Under the pieces are notes generated by a model that saw only the letters and a program-made list of their open reading frames with translations, ran no database searches and was not told the origin of the DNA. Positions 43,807-56,500 of a stretch of DNA of 64,000 nt are shown one piece after another. Each line of letters opens with the position of its first letter. The stretch's first letter is position 1. The DNA comes from Lojkania enalia (taxonomy: Eukaryota; Ascomycota; Dothideomycetes; Pleosporales): contig ML986596.1 in the NCBI GenBank assembly GCA_010094045.1, forward strand, positions 153,276 to 217,275. Reading direction: 5' to 3'. A program made the position numbers and the translations under genes.

Positions 43807-46142
43807 ATGTTGACTTCGAATTGGCTACTTTTCCTAGCGGCTGTTGTTGCTGCACAAGATGCTACGGAGACATTCGAACCCGAAGATACCGTAGTACCCA
43901 CGAGCTTCGAACCTCCGGCTGCAACTCCGACCGGCGAGCCTTGTGCGCGTATTTACGCTCTGGCTTCCGAGGACACTAACATTCCAGCCGCATCCGCTCA
44001 AGCTTGTCTAAACTCTGTGCCGGTCGACGTCTCCGGAGATGAGAAGCTCATCGATGAGCTGAAGCTACTCTGGGATTTACATTCAGAAGTCGGGGAGCTG
44101 AATCGTCTTCCAGATTTCTTTGGCCCTGACGCATCGTACGATGTCATGGCAGAATTGGATAACATCAAATCGAAGCTGAGCGAGTACGAGAGCGAATACG
44201 CCGTCCAGGTTGCCATCCAGGATCTGGTTACAAAGTCGAGGAACTACCACTGGAACTATGTCCCGGATATCCTCCAGATTTTCAACTTCTGGCGCGACCA
44301 TCAGATCGTAGCAATCTCATCTGATGGTACTGCACTTCCCAACTTGTACCTCAGAGAAGATGCGGAAGCACTAGCGTCCGATGACGATGCTAATGTTTCG
44401 GAGATTATCAGAATAAATGACCAGGACGCCTGGGACTTTTTAAAGACAGTTGGAAATAACGAACAGTATATCGATGAAGACGGTCGGCTCATGGCAATGT
44501 TGTATAAGGGTGATACGACGACGAATGGGTCTTTCTGGCGTATAGAGCGATATGACGGTGACTCCACTGTATACGAATTCGCCGATGGAACCTTCCTCAC
44601 CTCGGATAACTATGCCTGGACCAACGAGGACTTTTCCGACATCTCAAGCGGCTCAGACTTCTTGAATAAATTTTGCAATGGTAGTTACATTGAATCACAG
44701 AGAGAGCTGAAGAAGCGTGGAATGAGTGGTTTAAGCCGTCGGGGGCAAATGCCTAACAAATATACCTCTCCTTTGGACAAGCGTGGTGTGATTCCAAACA
44801 CAACTGACAGCGCCTTTCCCAGGGCAGTTATTCAATCTGAGTATGGCGGAGTTGCCGGATATTTCTTGGAAGGGGATGGCTACGACGATATCGCCGTTTT
44901 GAAAGCCATTACGTTTGATCCGGAGGGCGATGCCGACAACGAGAATATCGAGTTCCGGACAACTATCAGAAACTTCTTGACCAGATGCCAAGAGGAGAAC
45001 AAGCAGAAGCTCATTGTCGATGTCCGAGAAAACGGAGGAGGGGCTACCGGCCTTCTCTTGAACATGTTCTCTCAAATCTTCCCTGATTTCATTCCGTTTT
45101 CTGCGCAACGCTACCGTGCTTCCGAAGCCTTCGCCAAGATTGGAGAGACCCTTGAACAACTCGATTTCAACAAGTTTACCGACGATGAAATCCTGACTCT
45201 TGCCTATAATTATAGCTTCTGGGATTACAGTAGCCTGACAACCCCTCAGGGTGAGGATTGGAAAGACTGGGCGGAGTTTGCGGGCCCATGGGTGTCCAAC
45301 GGTGTCAACTACACCAACGAATACAGATACAACGTAAGATCTTCTAACCCCCTTGTCATACTCATCAAAGACGTACTAAGGTTGCCTGCCAGTATACGCG
45401 TAAAGGGTACGACATCGCCAGCGGCAATCAAACAATATTCGACGCCTCGAACGTGGTTATGTTTACTGATTCTTTATGTGGCTCTGCATGTGCCTCCTTT
45501 CACGAAGAAATGAAGAACGTCGCCGGCGTCAAGTCAGTCGTCGTGGGTGGCTACCCACGAACCGGGCCGATGCAAGCGTTGACCGGCACCAAAGGCGGCA
45601 CAGTCAATCCTTTTTACTCGTGGCGGGATACCGGTAAAGAACTTTCCGAGTTTCTGGAAAGCAAGAACCTCGACGTCGATCCTGCAATCACGAACCTGGG
45701 CAACATCGACCAGGTTGTGAAACGTGCTGGCGATGGCTCTTCACGTCTCCAGATAGAGGACCAACTGCGCAAAGGCGATACCTCGGGCACCCCTCTTCAG
45801 TACATCTATGAAGCGGCCGACTGCAGGATCTTCTACACTCTGGAAACCTACGCTGATGCGACCAACGCATGGAAAGCGGTCTGGGACGCATTCTCGGACG
45901 ACTCAAATTGCGTCGAGGGCTCGACAAAACACGAGTCTTCTGTTAGTGGGGGTTTCAAACCATTTGGAGCTGGTGACGTGACCGATGCGCAAATCCCTAA
46001 TTCTGGTGGGGACGGAAACGGAAACGGAAACGGAAATGGTAACGGGAACGAAAAAGACGATAAGAAGAGTGCTGCAAGTAGGTTTGGAGGCAGTGGGGCG
46101 CTCGCCGCGTTGACATTTGCGGTCGTTGCGGCAATGTTGTAG
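43807..46142 (+). CDS. Secreted GPI-anchored S41/CPAF-like peptidase
   Basis: Predicted 758-aa extracellular protein. Exon 1 is 43807-45333 and exon 2 is 45393-46142, with a 59-nt intron (GTAAGA...TGCCAG, ACTAAGG branch), phase 0. The N-terminus is a signal peptide (MLTSNWLLFLAAVVAAQ). CARIYALASE and ACLNSVPVD begin the conserved N-terminal domain of fungal CPAF-like proteins. The S41 catalytic region carries KLIVDVRENGGGATGLLL and then FTDSLCGSACASFHEEM with the candidate Ser nucleophile. The C-terminus has a Gly/Asn repeat, a charged KDDKK spacer and a hydrophobic tail (GALAALTFAVVAAML) fitting a GPI-anchor signal. A KKR and further KR sites near residues 305-330 could be Kex2 cut sites. 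Activity is inferred, not shown. Confidence 0.85.
46013..46050 (+). repeat. Coding GGAAAC hexanucleotide repeat
   Basis: Imperfect GGAAAC-type units encode the Gly-Asn stretch just before the GPI-anchor signal of the S41-like protein. Confidence 0.75.
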
Positions 46143-46349
46143 GTATGATTTATTTTGTAGACGGTGGTATCTCGCTGCAGTTTCTAGTTTGTACATTGCA
46201 TCTATTAATGCATGATACCATAGGAAAGAGGATACTTTACATACATAGACTCGAATAAAACCAAAAGTAGTGTTGCTATCATTGCTTTCATTACCACCAT
46301 GCCACTCGAGCCCAAACACTCAAGCTCACTACACATATTCACGCTTTCC

Positions 46350-48234
46350 TTAAGTAGGCCTCAACACCACATCTCCCATACAAACAACTACCCTCTTAAA
46401 AAACCTTCTCCACTCTAGAGGATCGCCACTCGCCTTCACAAAACGGACCTCACACATTGTCTCGCCACCAAACCCAACCCTCTCGACGACAACATGGCCA
46501 TTTAAGCCCTGCCGTCGTCCATCAGCCAGCTTTACCCTTACGCTTGCTTCTCCATCCCGCTCCCATTGTGTAATTTGCTCTTCGTTGAATGGTGCGGCGG
46601 GTACGCCGAGGCGGTGGAGGGACTCGGCTATCAAAGGGATGAGCAGAGAGATGGAGAGAGGGGAGAGGAAGCGCGCGAGGGAGTAGCTAGGTAACACGTC
46701 TTTGAATTGGCGGGCGGCTTGTGTCAGGGTGAGGGGAACGGAGGGGTTCGGGGTGAATTGGGTAAGACTAGGGTCTTGGGAGAGAAGATCCTGCGTCGAT
46801 GAGGGGAACTGGGATAGGTAGGGAGTTTGTTGGAGGGGCTGGCGCTGATGGTGGCTGTTGGGTTGGGATGCCGATACACCGTCATAATTGCCTAGTCGCG
46901 GTGGCCGTTCCCAATCAAAGGGTGTGTCAGCAACTGGGGTTTCGGGCTGGGTTGAGGAGAGCAAATTGATGTTCGCGGGATAGGCGCCTGCACTAGATCG
47001 TCGGGGTACCGAGTCGATATCCATAGCATCTAGGTCCTGCGAGGGGCTACGCTGGGAGGCGGTAGGGTCTTGGGAGAAATCGATCCTTAGCTGTGAAAGC
47101 ATCTGTGTTGCTAGGCCAATCGGGTTCGCATTCTTCCCAGATGGTGATAGGTAAGGGTTAGGTCGAGTAAACCAAGGGTGTGTCCGAATCTCGTCGAGGG
47201 TGAAGCGCGTTGAAGGATCTAATTTGAGCATACCTCGTAGTAATGATGTGATTTCCGGCGGTATGCGTTGCCAAAGTTCGTCGGTCGTGCGACCATCAGT
47301 ATCAACGTACTCTTTAAATTCCTCGCTCCGCATGGTAGGTTCGTCCCAAGGTGTGTTCCCTACCAGCAAAACGAACAGTACAACACCACAACTCCAGATG
47401 TCGCAGACATTGGCTGCATAGCCCACATCAAGCACATCAGCCCTCTTGCTCCTCCGTCCACTTACAATTTCCGGAGCGATATATGGCGGTGAGCCGCAAA
47501 CCGTGTTGCACAGTCTCAACTTTCCATCCTTCTTGAAAAGGGCCGCAAGTCCAAAATCCGCCAACTTCAAATCTCCCTCTGCGCTCAACAACACGTTCTC
47601 CGGCTTGAGATCTCGATGTGCGATACCCTTGGAATGCATGAAACTGACCGCACTCACAAGCTGCGTAAAGTAAAGGTGCGCGATATCTTCTCCGACACCC
47701 TCATCTGCCTCGATCTTGTCAAATAGATCACCACCATCAGCTAGCTCCATCGCAATCCACGTCCACATTTTATCTTCGCCGGAACCTAGACAGTGGATGA
47801 TGTTTTGATGCTTGCCTAAATATGAATGCAATGTGACCTCCATCTTGAGGTGCTTTGGGGTAAGCCGGCCCTGTCGGAATGCATGTTCCTTGTTGATAAA
47901 TTTGATCGCAATGATGGGCCTCGGGGCGTTCAAAGGGCATGCTTTTCGAATGCTGAATGAGGAAAGGGTCAGCTTGGCACACAATCATAGGATGCAGTAG
48001 CGGAGAAAGATAGATACGTACGAAGCGTATGCACCTTGGCCAATCGTCTTGCTGACAAGTCTGAACGGAAGGTTAGATGGCAACGGAGCCATCTGACTCT
48101 GTTCTATTCATCAATATGTCTTTATGTCAACGTGAATAATCCGAAGAAAATTCACGTGATGTGATTTGAATCCGCAATGTGGATTGAAATCGTCAAACGA
48201 GAATAGTACTCACCCCAGGTGGAGCAGACGCCAT
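46350..48234 (-). CDS. CHK1: DNA-damage checkpoint kinase Chk1
   Basis: Predicted 564-aa serine/threonine kinase acting downstream of ATR/Rad3 to block mitosis after DNA damage. Exons are 48214-48234, 48022-48092 and 46350-47952; introns are 121 and 69 nt. The small exons supply MASAPPG and the Gly loop (LPFRLVSKTIGQGAYAS), joined to IRKACPL and the VAIK-type AIKFINKEH. Other landmarks: ELADGGDLFDKIEADEGVGE, HRDLKPENVLL, LADFGLAALF, CNTVCGSPPYIAPE, PWDEP and HPWF. An insertion (RSKRADVLDVGYAANV) lies between the APE motif and CDIWSCGV. A Ser/Gln-rich linker carries SQ sites (LSSTQPE, SQDLDAMD, FPSSTQDLLSQDPS) fitting ATR phosphorylation, then a C-terminal KA1-like regulatory domain. If the first exon is not used, translation could start at the ATG of exon 2 (MAPLPSN). 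Confidence 0.92.
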
Positions 48235-51065
48235 GGCTCAATTCGACGACGCAATTAAAATTTCACGATATTCAGTTTCTGTATAACGATATTTGCTGCC
48301 TCGGAAATCCTTATTGATAACTCAAACTGCTGCCTGTTGTATGGGATGTTGTTGGAATAGAGTTGCCTTCAGTGTGGCCAAACGCGTCCGCTCGCCAACG
48401 CGAGAAGTCGCGTTTATCGATAAGCCGCCTCATCACGTGGTTACTATCGTGGCTCCCAATCGAAACGGCTCCAACCAAGTTCGCGGCAAATATTACCATT
48501 GAGTCCTAAGAATAAGCAAATTTTCCATCATGCGACCTTAGTATCTCAATCTCAATCAAAGTAATCCATGCGTTGACCTCAAATCCTTGGGTTAGTAGGA
48601 TGGTGAGTAACTAGCAGAACAGATGTGCTACTAGTTGTGTTTGTTGAACACAGGTGGGAGATTAGTCCGATGGCATAGGTCGCTCGAAGGAGCTTCCCTC
48701 CATCCCACTGACTCAGCTATGTGTGTGACGACTGATGGGAGATTAATCTTTTGCTCCTAGTGACTCAACCTACTCTTTTTCACAGCCGCAGCAAATGAGA
48801 TCGCAGTCTTAGGTGCCGCATGAAGAGTCTACTTGGTCCTAACCACTGCCGTAATGGCGCTCCAGCGCGCTGTACTGAGCATTAAAGACGAACACCCGGA
48901 CGCTCGCACCGAGCTCGTCTGCGCTCATCCGTACTCGGGAAACCATGTAGATTCGGAGGCTCGCCCTTGCTGGCGACGTGCGATATGATGACCGGCGATA
49001 GAAATCATTGAGCCATAGCGCACCGTGGCAAGCAAGTTTGGTCATCTAGATCAGAAGGCCGACATGTTCGTCAACCCACACGGTATCCCCGAGGAGTCAT
49101 ATCTTCTTAAGATGAAGCCCAGACTTCGGGAAAAGGCATGATGAAGCTTACAGGAAGCCATGTGGTCGACATAATCGTACGTGGACGGATGAACGAAAAG
49201 AAGCAAGCCCTCGCTCATGACTAGACGATTGTATAGTTAATATGAATTCTCCGAGAATGTAGACGATACCAGGGAATTAATCGCTCAGTTCAATATCTAA
49301 ATATCACTAAGTTGCCTGAGCAGCGTACTTTTGGGCGAGAATCAAGTTCCTGCCCGGTGTATAGCCTGAGGATTTCCGCTGAGACTACCACTTCGTCGAG
49401 ATTGGCGATCCCTAAAATTTACAAGATCAGCTTATAGGTAGGTTAAAAACCTCTATGAGGCGACTTTAGAAGTTGCCAAGTAAGTTTAGAAAGTCGCCAT
49501 GTTCCGAACACGTGGAGTCTTGAACTAAAATCCCGAAAGCCATGATTATTTAGCTCTGTGAATCCAATTGCCTCGATATCACCATCAATTAGAACTTAGG
49601 CTGCCAGAAAACGCACTAGAACACGGTTCCATCCGCACTCAGCCCAAAACCGCTACCTCGCAACACCCACGTCTTGGATAGATCAGGCGTCGTCACCGCT
49701 CTTTCATTCACGCCATCTGCCCAATGTAATCCGTCTTTCGACCAAACGTCAGAACCGCCGCTGCCGCCATCACCAACGCCGAGGCACGCCATCCAGCCTC
49801 GGCCCTTGCCCTCGCCCAAAGCACTCGCCGCGCGTGCTAAAACAACCGTCCCAAATCAGGCCAGCACCGACATCCCAGCCGTATCCCTACAATTCCCTCG
49901 ATTTCAGGCAATAGCCACAAGCTGTTATCGAAGATCGGATTCATAGGCCCGAAGGACGTGATGCCCGCAAACTCCTCCGTACCATACGAAGCATGATTGC
50001 GTGCACTTGGAAATAAAATTTATACGAACAATCGCCTCACAACAAACGAAATAGCATACCTCATAGGCGCAATTAGTGTGCCGGAACACGACCGACTGCC
50101 TCCTGACTGCCCCCACTCCAGCCACCCACCGTGGATCGCCCGACCTACGCAGGGACCAAGCTAATACACCTCACATCGAGGATCTGGTAATCCGCTCAAG
50201 CCTGACTAGCATTTCTTGACGTGGATTTAAGTCCAACACACTCACGAAATGTATTTATTACAACTCCCTTTTGTGCATAGACAACCGGACCAAGGGCGTA
50301 AAACTGAGAAATGGCCTTACGCGCGTTTGGGGGCTCGTCTTTCGGCGTCGGATGAGATGGTGCGCGTGAGAAAGCCGTTTGAGCTTATTTATGTGTCATG
50401 GCGCTAGTTCCGCACGCAATTGAAACCCAGGAAGCCTTGAAACAACTAAGGTCAAGGTCCAGGAAGCACATGACCGTCGATTCACTTCCTGGATCATGAA
50501 ATATAGGTAGATCATGGCTCGTCTCATTCGGGGTTCACACATGCATTTCAAATACTATATGAAATAGTGATTGATCTAAGAATGTAAAAAGAACTGGACC
50601 ATTAGTAAGAGTGAGATATATCGAGGCAATAAGGGCCTCATGTATTAGATACGGATACGCTACAAATGCTATAACGTAGGAATAGGCTTGCTGGAACCCG
50701 AAAAATAGACCAGGACTTTGCAGCTAAATAAGGACTACCTATGCCATCGGGATATAGCAATGGAGAAGCCAAGTCCTATAACCACTATCCGTATCTATTT
50801 CCCTATAGATCCAACCGAGAAAGGGAAGGAAAGTGGAACACGAAAAGTTGAAGCGCCACACAAAAGCCGCCCAGATGCTAGTTGTGTTTTCCCAACCTGA
50901 ACGCCAAAGTCTAATCCGCAATATGCACGTGGAAGGGGGAATAATGCATCGTGCTCTTCAAGGCAATCCAAACATCGAAGGAGATTCACAGTATCCACAT
51001 CTTCAGAAACAATTTGCAATCTGATCAATTCGGAAGGTCGTAACCAAGATCACTGTGGACGCTCT
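48235..51065. other. Gene-poor spacer with possible degenerate remnant
   Basis: This 2.8-kb stretch lies between CHK1 and flbA, upstream of CHK1 and downstream of flbA. The minus strand at 49616-50010 reads as possible broken protein fragments (SFGPMNPIFDNSLWLLPE, later SKTWVLRGSGFGLSADGTVF) separated by a stop and frame change, which may be a gene remnant of unknown family. No intact gene is seen. Confidence 0.4.
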
Positions 51066-53511
51066 TTATCTAGAGCCTCCTGGGGATTGGGCGGGAAAGG
51101 TGTTGCCAGCAACGGCGTCGAGGCCCCGTAGTTGTGACGCGTACTTGGGATGCTTGATGAACTTGGGCACCGAGTCCTATTAGGTGGTTAGACGAAAGTC
51201 TGAAGTCAAAAAAAAGTTTCTTCCACTTACACTAGACATGAGCTTGAAGATGGAGTTTTGTGCCTTCTCGAAAAGTACAGCAACCTCTACCAAACTCTGC
51301 ATCATTGCAGAATCATCGCCAACTGCACGCGTCATGCGCGTAGCTAGTTGAGTACGAAGCCCGTGATCAATGTTTAGCTCGTTGGGAGAACCCGGTGCGA
51401 GAAAAGCGTTATATAGACCTTCGAATATTAATTAACGTTGCCCATTTGTCACGGGTAAAGGAAACACATACCGTAAGCAGCCGCAAGCGTCTCGCGGATC
51501 GTCTCGATCTTGTGGTCGCCTGTCGTGTTGACAGCGGCTTTGTACTGGTTGTTGAATTCTTGGACCTCCAGGTAGAAGGATAGATTCTCCTCGCACATAG
51601 TTTCCTTGAGAAACTCACGGTAAAGGAGACGCCACGAAGGGTTGCGAATGATCACATTGGTACGGTTGCTGTTAGAGTCTCGCGCTGCGCCATCGCGGGC
51701 TTTGTTGGCATTGGCATCATTTGCTAACGAAGCCTCATCTAGGACAGACCATCCGGCAACCTGCTCGCCGTGGAGAGTTACGTAGTACTGTACTTGCTTT
51801 GTGGGTACGAACTTTGCCTCGCTCCCAGAAGATTGGTTGACGGGGGCAATGAGACGAAGATCCAAGAAGAGCTGACCGATTTCGACCCCTTCACGCCGGT
51901 CCACCATGGTACAACAATCCATCAGCCAGTCGACTGTGGCCTTGCCCGTAAAGACGTACTCGTAAGGTCGGGCTTGGCTGGGTTTGTGTTTCAGCATACG
52001 AACGCCCAAGTCGCATTTGTTAAATTCATGGATTGAGTCGGAATCTGAGGCTACGGTCTCGTTAACGCTGGCACCAACGAAACGGCGGAAGATGATCTCG
52101 ACCGTCTGCTCATCGTGGTGTAGCTTGTCGGTTTCCGTGTCTCGCTCGAGAATGACTAGTTGATGGGCATTGCGAGAAGAGTCGATAACGGCTTTCACAT
52201 GAGCAGATTGGATGCCATTACGCGAGCAGAAGCGCTCGAGAATATGGATGCCTTTCGGCGTCATCTGCCATACCGAGCCTTTATTTTGGAAATCAAACTT
52301 GCCCTCGACTGATTCAATAAACTTGGCCTCGAGGAATTTCTGGCACACAGAACGGGCCATTTCCTTTGCCATGGAGAAGGTCGTGGTCGTGGTAGTGGTG
52401 ACGACCCGGGAGGGGTCTTTGGGATCGGGCATACGGTTAGATTGGGAGAATTTCAGAGAGCCTAGGTTCGTAATGGCCTCATCAGAGGTGAAGGTGAATT
52501 CAATCATCCTAAAGCGTACGCGGTGGGGAGTGAGGGGCAATGAGACCATGAGTGTCGAGAAGAGGTCTTTAAAGTCCTGGGTATATCGTTAGCATTATCA
52601 TTGCGGCAAACGAAAGCATCAAATCACATGACCAAGTGCATGTGCTGGTATATACAGATGGCGCAGGTAGTACATCGCTACTGGCAGCAGTAGGAGCGTC
52701 ATCCGATTGGGCATACCAAGGAGGAGCACATTTAGGGTGGCTTCTGTGGCCCAGCAATCGGGATGCTGGCACTTACCCTCGTGAATGGCCGCTCATCATC
52801 CGTCATACGGAGGAGGCGGGACGAAGTCTGATGCATTTTTTTGTCTGCAGCTTTTGCTGCCGAGGCTGTCGATAGCGATTTGTGCCTGCGTGGGTCCAGA
52901 TTGACGCCTGTGGATTCGTCTTCGGCGGCGACAGTCCTAATTGAGGGAGTCGAGGGAGAGGATCTAAGAGGGGTGGTCGAGCGAATGGAAGCGGAGTCGT
53001 TGCTCAGCGAGCGGCTGCTGGGGTCGTTTGAAGCGTCTCGTGGACAGCCGTCCTCGGCTTCGCGCTCAAAGTGGCCGCGGGCAAGTGAAGAGGAGGCACG
53101 AGGGGCTCCTGTGGAGTGAAAGGGTGAGTCGGCGACGGCGGGGCGGTTGAGGGAGACGCTGCTGCCTCTGGCGTGCAGCGATGAAGGCGCTCCGGGAGTC
53201 AGGCCTGTGACTTCGCGGCTACCCTTTCGCAGGAGCGGAAAGCGGGAGGCCAAGGTGGAACGTCGTCGCCCGTGGGTGCGACGGCCTCTTTCACCAGAAC
53301 GTGCTGCTGCTGCTATCCAGACGTCCTGGGCAGGCGGCGGGCGGTCAGCCTGGGCTGGCGGAGAGGAACCTGACGACGCTCGCAGGTCTCTGGGCTTCGG
53401 AGGCTGCTCGAGGGCAACGGGGGCAGCGGCGGTGCTGGCGTGGAGCAGGACGGAGGGGGCCTTCACAGTGGAGGATGCAGTCGAGGGCAGGTAGGGAGTC
53501 GTCAACGGCAT
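51066..53511 (-). CDS. flbA: RGS protein FlbA (Sst2-like) with DEP domains
   Basis: Predicted 712-aa regulator of G-protein signalling. In Aspergillus FlbA accelerates GTP hydrolysis by the G-alpha FadA, restraining vegetative growth and permitting conidiation. Exons are 52777-53511, 51472-52576, 51231-51418 and 51066-51176; introns are 201, 53, 54 nt. The N-terminal 230 residues are Ser/Arg/Pro-rich and disordered. The DEP region starts at SSRLLRMTDDERPFTR joined to DFKDLFSTLMVSLPL; a second DEP lies at about 450-500 (GKATVDWLMDCCTMVDRREG). The RGS box runs from about residue 550 (NPSWRLLYREFLKETMCEEN) to the end (DSVPKFIKHPKYASQL). The intron within the RGS box uses an AAG acceptor, needed for AAAYGLYNAFLAPGSP. 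The 5' side is GC-rich for several kb. Confidence 0.93.
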
Positions 53512-56500
53512 CTGGCCGACAGAAGCAGGAGCGTCGCGGAGAAGAAGGTCTGCGACCTGGCGAAGGGAGCGAGCGAGTGGGTACGGGCTAGCAAGGGTGC
53601 CTCATCGACGGTCAGAGAGGCCTGTGTTCGCTGGGCCACGGTGACCAGTGACTTTTTCTGCCGCCCTAGCAGCGGCCACACCGCAGGCCTAAGAGAGCTT
53701 AGACAGTGCCGGCCGAGGGCTAAAACGAGCTGGGCGATGACAAAAGAAACTAGCACCCCCCGGCGGCCCATGGGCAGCAGGCTCGCTGCGTGAGGGTGCG
53801 GTGCGCATGGCGAAGGGAATAAAACGCTTGGCACTGGCGGAAGGGCGCCCACGAGGCATCCCTGCAGATCGAGCTGGTTGCAGGCCCGCGCTTTGCCGGA
53901 GTGGGTGGGTCCAGCACCAGCAGCGACTCGCATGCCCAGCGACACCACCAGCACCAGCACCAGCACCAGCGACGGTCCAGGCACCACCTCTCCAGTCTCC
54001 TCTCTTCTCATTCTCCTCTCCTTGCCTGTGGGCCGCCGACACCATGACCTTGACCCTGTGCGTCCTGCGACCCCTCGCCGCCGGGCTCCCGAGGCTGCCG
54101 GGCCGTTGTCCAGCCCTCCGCGCCGCCATTGACGAAGGGGAGCGGGAGGCAAATATCTGAGTGCGCTATCTCGGCGTACTCCGTCTGTTTGAGTATGCTC
54201 GTTGTGTGTGCTCGGCGACGTTGCTTCACTATTCACAGTTCCCATCGCCGCTAGCCTGCCCCCCCGGCGCCGAAACGGGGTGGAGAGCTGATTGCGGCCG
54301 CGTCAATTATTGCCTCTTTCTCCGGCGCTGGACGCACTCGCAGCAGCGATCCTTGATGCCCGCCTGCCTATGCCTATGTACTCCGTACTCGCCGCAGCGA
54401 TTCCCTGTCGCAGGAAACCCTCCGCACGGCGCTGCGACAGCGCTACAGACACAGGAAAATGCGGCCTCGTCCGCCCACGCCGGTGCCGGCTCTTACTCGG
54501 GCAGCTAGTCTTGGATCTCCTCTGGCGTCGAGCCTCGTCCAGCTCCGCAGAGAGGCCTTGGCATGGCGGCGCTCAGTGTGCGCAAGACAAGGGCGCCGAA
54601 AGAGGGGAAGCGTGCGCCGCCGAGCAGCTGCTTTGTTGCACGCATTGGTGCTGTCTGCAAGCTGCACGCAATAGAGCTGTGGCCAGCCAGACGTGTGCGG
54701 CCGCAGCGCATTCTATGCTTTAGCTGTATGCGGGCAGGTTGAGAGATGTCTCTCTTCGCATGACGCAGATGGGTGTCAATGCAGCCGCCTCTTAGAGCAG
54801 CGGCCGTCAGTCCTAGGTGCAACGCGTGGAACGAGCCAGCTAGGGAAAGCAAAGCGTCGTCCCCCAAGCACCAGCGTAACCGGGTTTTGAAATGAATGGC
54901 TGCGCCAACGTTTACTCAACTCTAGATGCCCCCCGTTTTGGTGTAACGCCTGGTGGCGACAGTACTCGCAAGAGAGGCCTGCTGTGAGAAGCGATTGGCA
55001 AGCGCTTTGTCGCTCATCACGATGCGGCATTAGACTTGTCCAACCAGCGCTGACACCCGAGAGCGGAGCTTTGCCTACGGACGCATCTGAGAGGCGCGGA
55101 GCTTTGCTGCTAGCTTATGGCCAATTCTTGCTTTCACAGCAACGTGCTGTCCACGTTGCACCCTTGCTTCGGTAGGCCGCTGCCGTCAGCAGGGAGAGAC
55201 ACAAAGCGCTCTGGTCAAAAAAAAAAAAGCATTTTGACGGTCGCATCGAATCTGGCTCTCACATGCCTCCCCCTTTCCCAGCCCACACATGCCGGCAGCG
55301 AGAGCCGTATCCAGGAGCAGCACTAGGCCTAAGCGGCGAGAGAGGCGACATGGCAAAAGCGAACCAGCGATCAGCGCGGGGCGCGCAATCATGGCAGATC
55401 GATTGCTGAAGATGGAAGGGCGAGGCTTGGTGTTGGCTCCAAGACGTCGAGGGGACGAGATGGATGTGCCGCACTCCACGTGTGCGACCCGCCCCACTTG
55501 CGACACGTTGTTGGCCGTTCGCTGCGAGACATCAAATCATCCAACGAGCCAGACTTTACCGCCAATAATGCCAATGCGCGCACCCATCCCACTGGTCCCT
55601 CCTCTGTTACGCTGTCTCACACCCCGTCCGCTCTCGGCCTAGCCCTTGCGCACCGTTCCAGGGATCGCCCGCAAGTGAGAATCGGCTGAGCGTTTCATAG
55701 CAACCGCCGGCGCTTGGCGGTGCTGAGATGGCGGGTTTGGTGCGAGAGCTACGGTGGCAGATGCAGGCTAGCAGCGCAAACGTTACGAAGTTTTCGCCCA
55801 TGATCCAAATTTGCGCGGTGGAAATTGCGATGGTTGGGGCATGTAAATCTCCGACCGCCAGCACGTGTGCAGGCTGAAGAAAAGCAACTGTCCCCCACGT
55901 TTCAGATCCACCAGCACGAATTCGTAAAGGGGCGCTCCCGGAACGCCTCTACTAGCCCCCCTTCTGGTCCCCCTTCTACCGACGCTTTTTCTTTTCTGCC
56001 CAGGGGTTACGCTATGTGGGTGAGATCATCATGATGACCCCTTTTTTCTTCGCGCCCCCATTATTGCCATCACCAGTAGCAACCATCAGCTGGTCAATCA
56101 AGAGAGCAAAGCCCAGAACTAGCGCAAGCCCGAGCTGTCCGCGGAGCACACTGGCCGACAGTTACGCACCTGCTTGCAGCCAAGCATGATATGACATGGT
56201 GACGCTGATAATACCTCCACTGGCCCAACAATCCCAGGGAATACCATCGACCTGTCTGCTCTTCTGTGCTATCTCTCTTCCACCTCAATAATCTCTAGAT
56301 TGGTGTGATTATGACCTCGGCCACTGTTTCATCAGCCCCTGTTGCTAGCCGTCACGCCCATATGTGGCTTCTGGGTGCATCAGGCCGTGCCGGCGCATCA
56401 TGATAGCAGGACTCTGTTTCGCAGGTAGAAGCCTTAAGGATTTTTCGTCGTGCTTTTGCGACTTCAGAAAAGAGCGGGGATCTTCCGCCCGCACGGCAAC

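Noticed and set aside
53502..54245. 247-codon minus-strand frame directly upstream of flbA
   Set aside because: It is out of frame with flbA, has hydrophobic/Arg-rich composition without a domain, and sits among equally long frames in GC-rich DNA.
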